Below are positions 1 through 6,782 of a DNA stretch of 64,000 bases, in pieces. Below the pieces are notes generated by a model, which was not told the DNA's origin, did no database searches, and saw nothing but the letters and a program-made list of their open reading frames with translations. Numbering within the stretch: the first letter of the stretch is position 1; each line of letters opens with the position of its first letter. The stretch is from contig CAVOOM010000004.1 of NCBI GenBank assembly GCA_963697565.1, positions 1 to 64,000 of the forward strand, read 5' to 3'. Origin of the DNA: CAWFSE01 sp963697565 (lineage in GTDB: Bacteria > Actinomycetota > Actinomycetes > CAVWCF01). The translations under genes were made by a program, and so were the position numbers.

Positions 1-78
1 GCGGCCTCCCCTGGCTCCAGATCCTGAGCCGGCGCGTCCCCCATGGTTTCCCAGCTGGGCCGCGGCCATGGCGGGAGC

Positions 79-926
79 ATGGCCGCGGAGGGCTTCCGGA
101 GCCGGGACACGCCCCTTGAGTACTGGTTCTTCAAGGTGTCCAGCGGTGACCTCGCCCTGATCGTCGACTGGATCGTGCGACGGACCGCGCTGAGTCCGAG
201 GTGCGGGTCAGCGTCTGGGTGCGGGGCGCGGGGCGCGTCGTGCGGTCGATTTCCTCGGGCTGGCGCGGCGCCGACGAGGCCGTCGAGATCAACGGGTCGG
301 CTCTGACCCCGCGCGCAAGCCGGGTGCGGTGGGCGACGTCGGCTGGGACCTGCGGCTCGAGTCCGACGGCACCAGGCTGGACCCCGTGCCGGCGTCCGCC
401 AAGCTGCTCCACCCCTTTGATCTGGAGTTGGTCGTCGCGCCACGCGTTCGGTTCTCTGGAGACGTGCACGTGGGGGGCGAGCGGTTCACGCTGGACTCGG
501 ACATCGGGACCCTGACCCACTACTGGGGACGGCGGCTGCCCGACTCCTGGGTCTGGGTGTCCGCGCACGGGCTGGGCGACGGCGACGGGGTCCTCGAGGC
601 GGCCGTCCTGCGCACCCGGTTGTGGGGCAGCAGGCGCCTCAGCGTTGTCGGCGGCTACGTGCTCATGCAGGGGGAGGGTTCGACGCGCCAGGTGATCGCC
701 CCCGCGTACGGGCTCATCGGGGGCCATGGAGATGCCTCCCGCTTCGAGGTGGCGCCCGGCGCTGGGGTGCGATATCGTGGTCACCGGCGGAGCCCCGGAG
801 GGGGCGTACAACGACCTCGGCGAGGGCATCCGCCAAACCCTGCTCGGCGACGTGGCGGTCAGCGACTGGGGTGGCTGCACAGGTTCAGCCGGTCTTGAGT
901 TCCGCGGTCGGGTGCTCAGGCCCTGA
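79..926 (+). pseudogene. tocopherol cyclase-like (lipocalin-type) protein, split over frames
   Basis: The product is readable only by changing frame about three times (near 180-200, 320 and 760). The pieces give an N-terminal PLEYWFFKV segment, a central HYWGRRLPDSWVWVSAHGL segment and a C-terminal GGAPEGAYNDLGEG segment that ends at a stop at 924-926. The central motif recalls the tocopherol cyclase/carotenoid hydratase-like lipocalin superfamily; I cannot name a substrate. The start was chosen at the ATG at 79 with GGGAG just upstream. It may be a real gene damaged by sequence errors, as seen elsewhere in the window, or a decayed gene. Family assignment is tentative. Confidence 0.45.
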
Positions 927-999
927 ACCCGGTCGCCTGCTCACGGCCCAGCCGTCCGACCGCCCATCCGTCAGCGGGTGACGACCTCGCCGGGCACGA

Positions 1000-1350
1000 C
1001 TATCGGATCGCCCGGGGCATCGCGGCGCACGCGGCCGTTCTCCCAAGCCGGTAGGCAGACGTCGCCCCCAGGGCGGACGCGACGAGCCACGCCGCGACGG
1101 CGGCGTCATCGGCGAGGCCGGGGATCGTCAGCAGCGCCTCGGGCAGCAGGTCCACCGGCGACACGACGTAGACGACGCCTAGCAGCATGAGCAGCAGCCG
1201 GCCGCGGCTGAGCCCGTCGTAGCTGCCGCTCAGCACGTCGCGCACCAGGCGCGGGATCGAGGCCAGCCGCTCGATGAAGCCGCTCGGGCCGTCTGACATC
1301 GCCGCCGCTGCCGCGGCGGCAGCGGCCGCCTTGCGTCCCTTGCTCGCCAT
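1000..1350 (-). CDS. DUF1232 (YkvA-type) small membrane protein
   Basis: The gene encodes 116 residues. An N-terminal run of ten alanines (residues 8-17) precedes an amphipathic segment and a hydrophobic stretch with the family signature YVVSPVDLLPE (61-71), followed by GLADDAAVAAWLVASAL. DUF1232 proteins are small membrane-associated proteins of unknown function. The start ATG at 1350 has a GGAGGA ribosome site 4-5 bases upstream on the minus strand, which decides it over longer forms. The last 15 residues do not look conserved, so a frame error near the 3' end is possible. It is transcribed in the same direction as the tRNA-like RNA but lies beyond that RNA's hairpin, so it is probably independent. 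Confidence 0.8.
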   Translation of the reverse strand: MASKGRKAAAAAAAAAAMSDGPSGFIERLASIPRLVRDVLSGSYDGLSRGRLLLMLLGVVYVVSPVDLLPEALLTIPGLADDAAVAAWLVASALGATSAYRLGRTAACAAMPRAIR

Positions 1351-1454
1351 GGTTCCTCCGCGCTGAATCGTGCTCGTCCAGATAGACGCCGGACTCGCTG
1401 TGGGGGTTCCCATGCTAGGCCGACCCAAACCACCCGCGGCGCCGGCTGGCAAGA

Positions 1455-1487
1455 CGAAGATGGCCGCCCGGTGGGCGGCCATCTTCG
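1455..1487 (-). terminator. perfect 15-bp hairpin, terminator of the tRNA-like RNA
   Basis: Bases 1455-1469 and 1473-1487 are exact reverse complements around a 3-nt loop. The hairpin begins two nucleotides after the encoded CCA of the tRNA-like RNA. There is no U tract on the minus strand, as is common for actinobacterial terminators. It could also act on convergent plus-strand transcription. Confidence 0.75.
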
Positions 1488-1489
1488 CG

Positions 1490-1543
1490 TGGTGGAGGAC
1501 CCAGGAATTGAACCTGGCGGGGCGCCCCAAGTGCGCGTCCCCC
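1490..1543 (-). ncRNA. 54-nt anticodon-less tRNA-Ala-like RNA
   Basis: Read on the minus strand, the 5' GGGGGAC (1543-1537) pairs over seven positions with GTCCTCC (1500-1494). The third pair is G:U, followed by A at the discriminator position and an encoded CCA (1492-1490). A canonical T-arm, CCAGG-TTCAATT-CCTGG, occupies 1517-1501 and keeps T54 T55 C56 A57 A58. Only 19 nt join acceptor and T-arm (a normal tRNA needs about 41); they can form a 4-bp GCGC/GCGC hairpin with a 7-nt loop ending in GGG, resembling a D-arm. No anticodon arm can be drawn. G3:U70 plus A73 are the known alanine identity elements, and the divergent neighbour is a truncated alanyl-tRNA synthetase. A terminator follows at once. 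Alternatives are a tRNA remnant or an assembly deletion. Confidence 0.6.
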
Positions 1544-1555
1544 GAGTACGCAGCA

Positions 1556-1584
1556 GACGTAGCCGAGTCATCCCGCGTCGGCAA
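1556..1584 (-). promoter_or_regulatory. possible promoter of the tRNA-like RNA
   Basis: On the minus strand TTGCCG (1584-1579) is followed after 17 bases by TACGTC (1561-1556), ending 12 bases before G1 of the tRNA-like RNA. Both hexamers are imperfect; the spacing and position make the call. Confidence 0.35.
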
Positions 1585-1629
1585 GCGCGCGCACGGCGGT
1601 CAGTGCGGCGTGGATCGGTCGCCGGCGCG

Positions 1630-1661
1630 TTGGACATGGCGGGCGGCGGTGCGTGTGTAAT
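1630..1661 (+). promoter_or_regulatory. possible leaderless promoter of the AlaRS-like gene
   Basis: TTGGAC (1630-1635) and TGTAAT (1656-1661) precede the ATG at 1668 by the distance expected when transcription starts on the A of the start codon. No Shine-Dalgarno sequence is visible. The 20-base spacer is long. Confidence 0.4.
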
Positions 1662-1667
1662 CAGCCG

Positions 1668-3064
1668 ATGGACGCCGACCAGATCCGCAGCGCCTTCCTT
1701 GGAGTACATGGCCGAGCGGGGGCACGCGGTGATCCCGCGGGCGCCGTTGATCCCGCGCGACGACCCCACGACGTTGTTCACCGGCAGCGGGATGCAGCCG
1801 CTGCTGCCGTACCTGCTCGGGGCGGACCACCCCGAGGGGACGCGGCTGGCCGACAGCCAGACGTGCCTGCGGGTGCAGGACATCGAGGAGGTCGGGGACA
1901 GCCGGCACACGACGTTCTTCGAGATGCTCGGCTGCTGGAGCCTCGGGGACTACTTCAAGGACGTCCAGATCACGCAGTTCTGGACGTTCCTCACCGAGCG
2001 GGTGGGGCTGGACCCGGAGCGGATCTACGTCTCCTGCTTCATCGGCGACCCGGCGCACGGAATCCCCAAGGACACCGAGTCGGCGGGCATCTGGGCGGGG
2101 CTGTTCGCCGCGGCGGGGGTGTCGGCGGAGCAGGTCGAGGTGGGCAGCGAGGAGAACGGCTCCGCGACTGGGACCGGCGGCGCCCGCATCGCCTTCTACG
2201 GCAAGAAGAACTGGTGGTGCCGCGGGGGCACGGCCGAGGACATGCCGGTGGGCGAGCCGGGCGGCCCTGACACCGAGGCGTTCTACCTGTTCCCGGACGT
2301 CGAGCACGACCCGGCCTTCGGGCCGCACTGCCACCAGAACTGCGACTGCGGGCGGTTCCTCGAGATCGGGAACTCGGTCTTCATGGAGTACCGGCGCACC
2401 GCGACCGGGTTCGAGCCGCTGCCCCGCCGCAACGTCGACTTCGGGGGCGGCCTCGCCCGCATCGCCGCCGCCGCGATGGACAGCAGCGACGTGTTCCGGA
2501 TCGGGCTGCTCTGGCCCATCATCGAGAAGCTCGAGGAGCTGTCGGGCAAGCGCTACGAGGACGAGACGCGCGCGATGCGGGTCATCGCCGACCACCTCCG
2601 CGGCGCCACCTTCCTCGCGGTCGATGGCGTGCGCCCGAGCAACAAGGCCCAGGGCTACGTCATGCGCCGCCTCATCCGCCGCGCCACCCGCTTCGCGTTC
2701 GACCTCGGCCTCGAGGAGAACTTCTTCCCGCAGATCGTCCCGACAATCGCCGGCATCTACACGTATGACTTCCCCGAGGTCGCCGACAGCGCCGACGCCG
2801 TCGTCGCGATCCTGTCGAAGGAGGAGCAGGCCTTCCGCAGGTCGCTGCGCAAGGGGATCAAGCAGCTGAACGGCTACCGCAACACCGGCGTCACCGGCGC
2901 CGAGCTGTTCGTCCTCTACGACACGTACGGATTCCCGGTCGAGCTCAGCACCGAGGAGGCGCATCGCAAGCGGCATCGCCGTGAGCCCGTCATGGCGCAC
3001 CGAGTTCGACGAGCACATGGCCGCACAACGCGCCCGGTCGCAGCAGGCGGGCGCTGCGCGGTAG
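1668..3064 (+). CDS. stand-alone alanyl-tRNA synthetase-like protein without editing domain
   Basis: After correction of two one-base insertions (near 1700, CTTGG; near 2977, CGCAAGC) this is about 465 residues, half the usual 870-900 of AlaRS. Class II motifs are present: motif 2 region HTTFFEMLGCWSLGDYF, motif 3 FGGGLARIAAAA, and the LYDTYGFPVEL segment of the tRNA-recognition helices. The chain stops after EFDEHMAAQRARSQQA, just where the editing domain would begin; the C-Ala part is absent too. A cysteine/histidine cluster HCHQNCDCGRF precedes FMEYRR. The sequence style (TLFTGSGMQP, HTTFFEMLG) differs from the housekeeping actinobacterial enzyme as I remember it, suggesting a transferred paralogue. 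It should form Ala-AMP and charge a G3:U70 acceptor; the divergent tRNA-like RNA is the obvious candidate partner. Function is inferred. Confidence 0.8.
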
Positions 3065-3106
3065 CCGAGGCCCAAGCGTCAAGCGAAGCCAAACACGCGG
3101 CTCTCG

Positions 3107-3181
3107 TGGGGCGGGTGGGGATCGAACCCACGACCTGACGGATTATGAGTCCGCTGCTCTAACCAGCTGAGCTACCGCCCC
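3107..3181 (-). tRNA. tRNA-Met (CAT), elongator type
   Basis: The acceptor GGGGCGG (5' at 3181) pairs with CCGCCCC before A73 at 3107. The D-arm, an anticodon loop reading CTCATAA and a T-arm GTGGG-TTCGATC-CCCAC are all intact. CCA is not encoded. The CAT anticodon could in principle be Ile2, but the CTCATAAT loop is typical of elongator tRNA-Met. Confidence 0.93.
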
Positions 3182-3327
3182 TCGGCGGGCCAGGCTATCC
3201 GGGCAGCGCACGGCAGTCGATTTCGATGACGCGAGCCCCACCGAACCATGATCGACCGCAGGCGCTGAATCGCGCCGGAATCGGCCCCCGACCTGCCCGG
3301 GCGCCCGGCACGTCGTACGGTCTGATC

Positions 3328-3852
3328 ATGAGCCACACCCATGACCTGGTGCAGAAGCAGATCGGCAACGAGTTCGCCGCGTCGCAGCAGTACGTCGCGT
3401 TCGCGGTCTGGCTGGAGCAGCAGGCGCTGCCGCAGCTGGCCGGCCGCTTCTACTCGCAGGCCGTCGAGGAGCGCAACCACGCGCTCATGCTCGTGCAGTA
3501 CCTCATGGACCGAGAGGTCGAGGTGACCATCCCGGGCGTCCCCGAGGTGCGCAACGACATCGGCTCCGTCGTCGAGCTGGTCGAGCTCGCCCTTGAGCAG
3601 GAGCGCCGGGTCACCGGCCAGTTCGAGCAGATCATCGGGGCCGCCCGCGCCGACGGGGACTACCTCGCCGAGCAGTTCACCCACTGGTTCCTCAAGGAGC
3701 AGGTGGAGGAGGTCGCATCGATGGGCACCCTGCTGCAGGTGGCCAAGCGGGTCGGCGACAACCTCATGCTGCTCGAGGACTACCTCGTGCGGGAGGCCTC
3801 GGCCGGCGGACCGGACCCCACGGCGCCCACCGTGGCCGGCGGGGCCCTCTAG
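3328..3852 (+). CDS. ferritin (BfrB-type), iron storage
   Basis: The 174-residue product is a four-helix ferritin that oxidises Fe(II) and stores it as a ferric core in the cytoplasm. Ferroxidase-type ligands are recognisable: E15, E48 and H51 in the EERNH motif, E90 and Q/E around 125-128 (KEQVEE). Length and spacing fit classical prokaryotic ferritin rather than heme-binding bacterioferritin. The C-terminal 18 residues (GGPDPTAPTVAGG) are a flexible tail. The start ATG at 3328 was preferred to longer in-frame starts because homology begins there. It stands alone between tRNA-Met and a VOC gene; no iron box was recognised. Confidence 0.9.
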   Translation: MSHTHDLVQKQIGNEFAASQQYVAFAVWLEQQALPQLAGRFYSQAVEERNHALMLVQYLMDREVEVTIPGVPEVRNDIGSVVELVELALEQERRVTGQFEQIIGAARADGDYLAEQFTHWFLKEQVEEVASMGTLLQVAKRVGDNLMLLEDYLVREASAGGPDPTAPTVAGGAL

Positions 3853-3963
3853 CCGTCGGCCACCGCCCTCGCCGTACGGCCAGCAGGCGGCTCGAACCGG
3901 TTGACGCGCCCCGGATGCGCCGCCAGGGTGGCGTGAACCACCCCATCGAGCACTGGAGCGGTC

Positions 3964-4335
3964 ATGGAGCTCGGCGCGTTCTCGGTCAGCCTCGCCGTAC
4001 GGGACATCGAGGCGTCGCGGGCCTTCTACGAGAAGCTCGGTTTCTCCGTGTTCGGAGGCGACCAGGCGAGCAACTGGCTGATGCTCAAGAACGGCGACCA
4101 CCTGATCGGGCTGTTCCAGGGGATGTTCGAGAAGAACATGCTGACCTTCAACCCCGGCTGGGACAGCGACGCCCATGAGCTGGCGACGTTCACCGACGTG
4201 CGCGAGCTGCAGAGCCGGCTGAAGGCCGAAGGCATCGTGTTCCAGTCCGAGGCCGACCCGGAGGGCTCCGGCCCAGGGAGCTTCGTCGTCCTCGACCCGG
4301 ACGGCAATCCGATCCTCGTCGACCAGCACCGGTGA
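3964..4335 (+). CDS. VOC (glyoxalase/bleomycin-resistance fold) protein
   Basis: The product has 123 residues with two beta-alpha-beta-beta-beta units: FSVSLAVRDIEASRAFYEKLGF at the N-terminus and FVVLDPDGNPILVDQ at the C-terminus. Such proteins bind a metal and act as lyases, dioxygenases or drug-binding proteins; nothing here fixes the substrate. A GGAG sequence lies before the ATG at 3964. Its TGA overlaps the GTG of the next gene, so the two are probably translationally coupled. Confidence 0.85.
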   Translation: MELGAFSVSLAVRDIEASRAFYEKLGFSVFGGDQASNWLMLKNGDHLIGLFQGMFEKNMLTFNPGWDSDAHELATFTDVRELQSRLKAEGIVFQSEADPEGSGPGSFVVLDPDGNPILVDQHR

Positions 4336-4819
4336 CCCGCAGCGAGGGCTCCCGCAGCGGACTCGAACCTGCCAGCACAAGCATCCAGGAGCGGCTCTAC
4401 CCGGACCTGGACTGCTTCGGCTGCGGCCCGGCAACCCTGGGGGCCTGCAGCTGCGCAGCTTCCCCGATGACGGGCGTGTCGTCGCCCACTTCACCCCATG
4501 GCCGGAGCATGGCAACGGGCTGGGCTACCTCAACGGCGGGATCATCTCCACGGTGCTCGACTGCCACAGCGCGGCGGCGGTGATCCTGGAGGCCGAGCAC
4601 CGAGGCTGGCCAGCCCTGTCCGGCGCCCGGCTGCCGTACGTGACGGCCGGGTTGACCGTGCGCTATCTGAGGCCAAGCCCGCTGGACCACACCGTCGAGC
4701 TGCGCGGGGTGGTCACCTCGGCGACCGAGGACGCCATGACTGCCGAGGTCGAGCTCTGGTGGGACGGCAAGCCCCGCGCCACGGCCACCGCCGACTGGCG
4801 CCGCTGGCGCCCGCGGTAG
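4332..4819 (+). CDS. PaaI-type hotdog thioesterase, one frame break
   Basis: The N-terminal frame gives QERLYPDLDCFGCGPA; after a break near 4435 (a base seems missing in the GCAACCC run) the second frame gives HGNGLGYLNGGIISTVLDCH and continues to the stop at 4817-4819. The Cys-x-Gly-Cys-Gly motif followed by an NGG-containing helix is typical of PaaI-like acyl-CoA thioesterases, which hydrolyse acyl or aryl-CoA. The GTG at 4332 overlaps the stop of the VOC gene. The first 16 codons run over a tRNA-Asn-like fragment, so the N-terminus is uncertain. Confidence 0.75.
4347..4373 (-). repeat. tRNA-Asn 3'-end remnant
   Basis: The 10 bases GGCTCCCGCA and the 11 bases GGACTCGAACC match the 3' end of the intact tRNA-Asn at 6147-6222 in the same orientation, with a changed base or two between them and 7 bases missing before TGCC. 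The T-stem is destroyed, so it is not a functional tRNA. It may be the scar of an integration event at tRNA-Asn. Confidence 0.4.
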
Positions 4820-4898
4820 TCGTGCACCTCGTGCTCGATCGCCCTGCGGGCCCAACCCATCCAGGCCCAGTAGGGGCGGGAGCCGCGGCAGGCTGGGC

Positions 4899-5453
4899 TT
4901 AGGGGTGCCACCCAATCGGGGGGTCCTCGCCGACCAGCCCGTCCACGGCCTCGCGGAGCAGGTCGGCGTGCCCGGTGTGGCGGCCGTACTCCTCGATCAG
5001 GTCGAAGACGAGGCGGCGAAGGCTGGCGTGGCGGCCGTCGGGCGCGGAGACGTGGACGAGCTGGTCGAGCCCCCCGTTGGCCAAGGCGGCGTCGAGCCTG
5101 GCCCGGGACCGTTCGACGGCGCCGTCCCAGAGCCCGTACAGCTCCTCGGGGGTGTCGTCGGCCGCGGAGGTGAACACCCAGTCGTGGGACGGGCGGTACG
5201 CCACGTCCCACGGCGCGCCGAGCCGCTCGCCGCTCAGCTTCGTGACGAAGGTGTAGTCCTCGACGAACGCGAGGTGCTTGAGCAGCCCCCCGAGGGTCAA
5301 GGACGAGCGGCCGATCTGCGTCCCCAGCCCGGCCGCGTCGAGGTGGCCGGCCTTCCACCGGAAGGTCGTGCGGAGCCGGTCGAGCGCGCCCACGAGGTGA
5401 TCGGCCTCGGTGCCCGCGAGGGGAGGCTCCCAGGGAGGATCGATGTCCGCCAT
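4899..5453 (-). CDS. DinB superfamily (DUF664) protein
   Basis: The 184-residue product shows the DinB four-helix bundle pattern: H63-type histidine in LLKHLAFVEDY, a central WVFTSA segment and the C-terminal motif EEYGRHTGHADLLRE, which supplies two more histidines of the metal site. In actinobacteria such proteins include mycothiol- or bacillithiol-dependent transferases, but many are uncharacterised. ATG at 5453 was chosen over the upstream GTG at 5462 because the conserved region starts with ADIDPPWEPP. Confidence 0.8.
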   Translation of the reverse strand: MADIDPPWEPPLAGTEADHLVGALDRLRTTFRWKAGHLDAAGLGTQIGRSSLTLGGLLKHLAFVEDYTFVTKLSGERLGAPWDVAYRPSHDWVFTSAADDTPEELYGLWDGAVERSRARLDAALANGGLDQLVHVSAPDGRHASLRRLVFDLIEEYGRHTGHADLLREAVDGLVGEDPPIGWHP

Positions 5454-5498
5454 GGCGCACACGGTAGACGTCTCCGGTCGCCTCCGGCGCCGACGCGG

Positions 5499-6002
5499 CT
5501 ACACCCGCTTGGGGACGACGCCGGTCCAGGTGAGCAGCCGGCACATGAAGCGGTGCCCGCCGTCGGACGCCGGACCGTACATCAGCGGGCAGCCCCCGTC
5601 GATCACCGTGATGCCGTGCGCGCGGCCGTACTCAGTCGCGGCGTCGGAGACGCTGCCGGCGCCGAACGCGCGGTGCATCCACACCCGCGTGATCCCGAGC
5701 GCGGCGCACTCGCGCATCGTGTCCTCGGCGCGGTCGGCCCTGGTGGCGATGACGACGGCCTCGACGCCGCCAGGGATCTCGGCCAGGCTCGGGTACGCGG
5801 GATCGCCCTCCACGGAGGAGGCGTTGGGGTTGACGGCGAACACCTCGTACCCGCGCTCGCGCAGGCGCTGGTAGACGGCGTTGCTGCCGTGGCTGCCGGC
5901 CTCGCGGCTCACGCCGGTGACGGCGATGCGGCGGCAGGCGAGGAAGCCGAGCGCGGCCTCCTTGGTCGGGGTGGTGGGGGTGGCGGTGCCTCCGGTGACC
6001 AT
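5499..6002 (-). CDS. CoA-binding (YccU-type Rossmann) protein
   Basis: The gene encodes 167 residues. RRIAVTGVSREAGSHGSNAVY is the nucleotide loop of the CoA_binding family, followed by VFAVNPNASSVEGDPAYPSL and RVWMHRAFGAGSVS, then VIDGGCPLMY near the C-terminus. Such proteins bind CoA or acyl-CoA like the N-domain of succinyl-CoA synthetase; the biological role is unknown. ATG at 6002 has AAAGGA upstream. The gene runs away from tRNA-Asn. Confidence 0.85.
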   Translation of the reverse strand: MVTGGTATPTTPTKEAALGFLACRRIAVTGVSREAGSHGSNAVYQRLRERGYEVFAVNPNASSVEGDPAYPSLAEIPGGVEAVVIATRADRAEDTMRECAALGITRVWMHRAFGAGSVSDAATEYGRAHGITVIDGGCPLMYGPASDGGHRFMCRLLTWTGVVPKRV

Positions 6003-6146
6003 GGCGAGTCCTTTGCGGGCCGACTCCACCGCGACGACGGATGCGCCACGTGGCGGTCCGTACGCCATCGTCGGACGGGCGGCCTGCGCAACGGTAGGGG
6101 CCGAGGTCCCACTGCACGCCGCGGGCGGGCCTGTGACCTGCTGCGA

Positions 6147-6222
6147 TGGCTCCCGCATCTGGACTCGAACCAGAAACCTGCCGGTTAACAGCCGGCTGCT
6201 CTGCCAATTGAGCTATGCGGGA
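6147..6222 (-). tRNA. tRNA-Asn (GTT)
   Basis: The acceptor TCCCGCA (5' at 6222) pairs with TGCGGGA. The anticodon loop reads CTGTTAA, the T-arm is TCTGG-TTCGAGT-CCAGA, G73 is followed by an encoded CCA. All arms are intact. Confidence 0.95.
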
Positions 6223-6268
6223 TTGGCGCGGCCGAGATTACCAGCGAGACCGGCCAGGTCAGAAACGG

Positions 6269-6781
6269 CTACTCGACCTGGCCTTTGAGCCGCGCGACGG
6301 CCGCATCCGCCGCCTCGCGCAGCGCTGGGTCGCGGGCATCGAGCCCGGCATCGAAGGTCACCACCCACGTCAGGTCGGAGCCCCCGGGGGACCGCCGCGC
6401 AGTGATGCGCGCGCCCCGCTCCCCCACCAAGTCGACGTGCTCCGACACCACGATGGTCGCCGTCACCCGCTCGCGCAGGGCCTCGGGCAGCGCCCCGGGC
6501 TGCAGCACCGAGAGCACCGTCGTCCGCCGACCCTGCCCGCCGCCACCTGACTCGACCACCTCAAGACGCTCGTCCTGCCAGGACGCCTGCGCGACGGATT
6601 CCCACCTGACCGCCCGCATGCTTCCGCCCGGCTCGGGGAGCACGAGCGAGCGATCGGTGGCGACCACGAGGGCTCCGTCGTCGCAGGCCCCCCAGGCCAG
6701 CAGGCGCTCGCCGGCGGGCACCGCTGACCGCGCCGCGTCAGGGGGCCGCCCCCGCCGCCAGGCGTCGAACGGGCCGGGCAC
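6269..6781 (-). CDS. conserved hypothetical protein downstream of dnaG
   Basis: The 170-residue product begins VPGPFDAWRRGRP from a GTG at 6781 that almost touches the dnaG stop (6783-6785), implying coupled translation. It contains a beta-rich region RLLAWGACDDGALVVATDRS, then WESVAQASWQDERLEVVE, and ends ALREAADAAVARLKGQVE. The pattern suggests a PH-like or beta-sandwich fold; I do not recognise a function. The open frame continues upstream through dnaG, but that is antiparallel frame noise in GC-rich DNA. Confidence 0.7.
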   Translation of the reverse strand: MPGPFDAWRRGRPPDAARSAVPAGERLLAWGACDDGALVVATDRSLVLPEPGGSMRAVRWESVAQASWQDERLEVVESGGGGQGRRTTVLSVLQPGALPEALRERVTATIVVSEHVDLVGERGARITARRSPGGSDLTWVVTFDAGLDARDPALREAADAAVARLKGQVE

Positions 6782-6782
6782 C

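Noticed and set aside
1490..1590. A full-length tRNA (Ser-like, GGAGGAC acceptor) on the minus strand
   Set aside because: No GGAGGA-type 5' strand occurs at 70-95 bases upstream; the only complementary 5' strand is GGGGGAC at 54 nt, giving the short RNA.
5632..6207. Long arginine-rich antisense open frames across the window
   Set aside because: Shadows of GC-rich genes; no homology-like motifs or ribosome sites.
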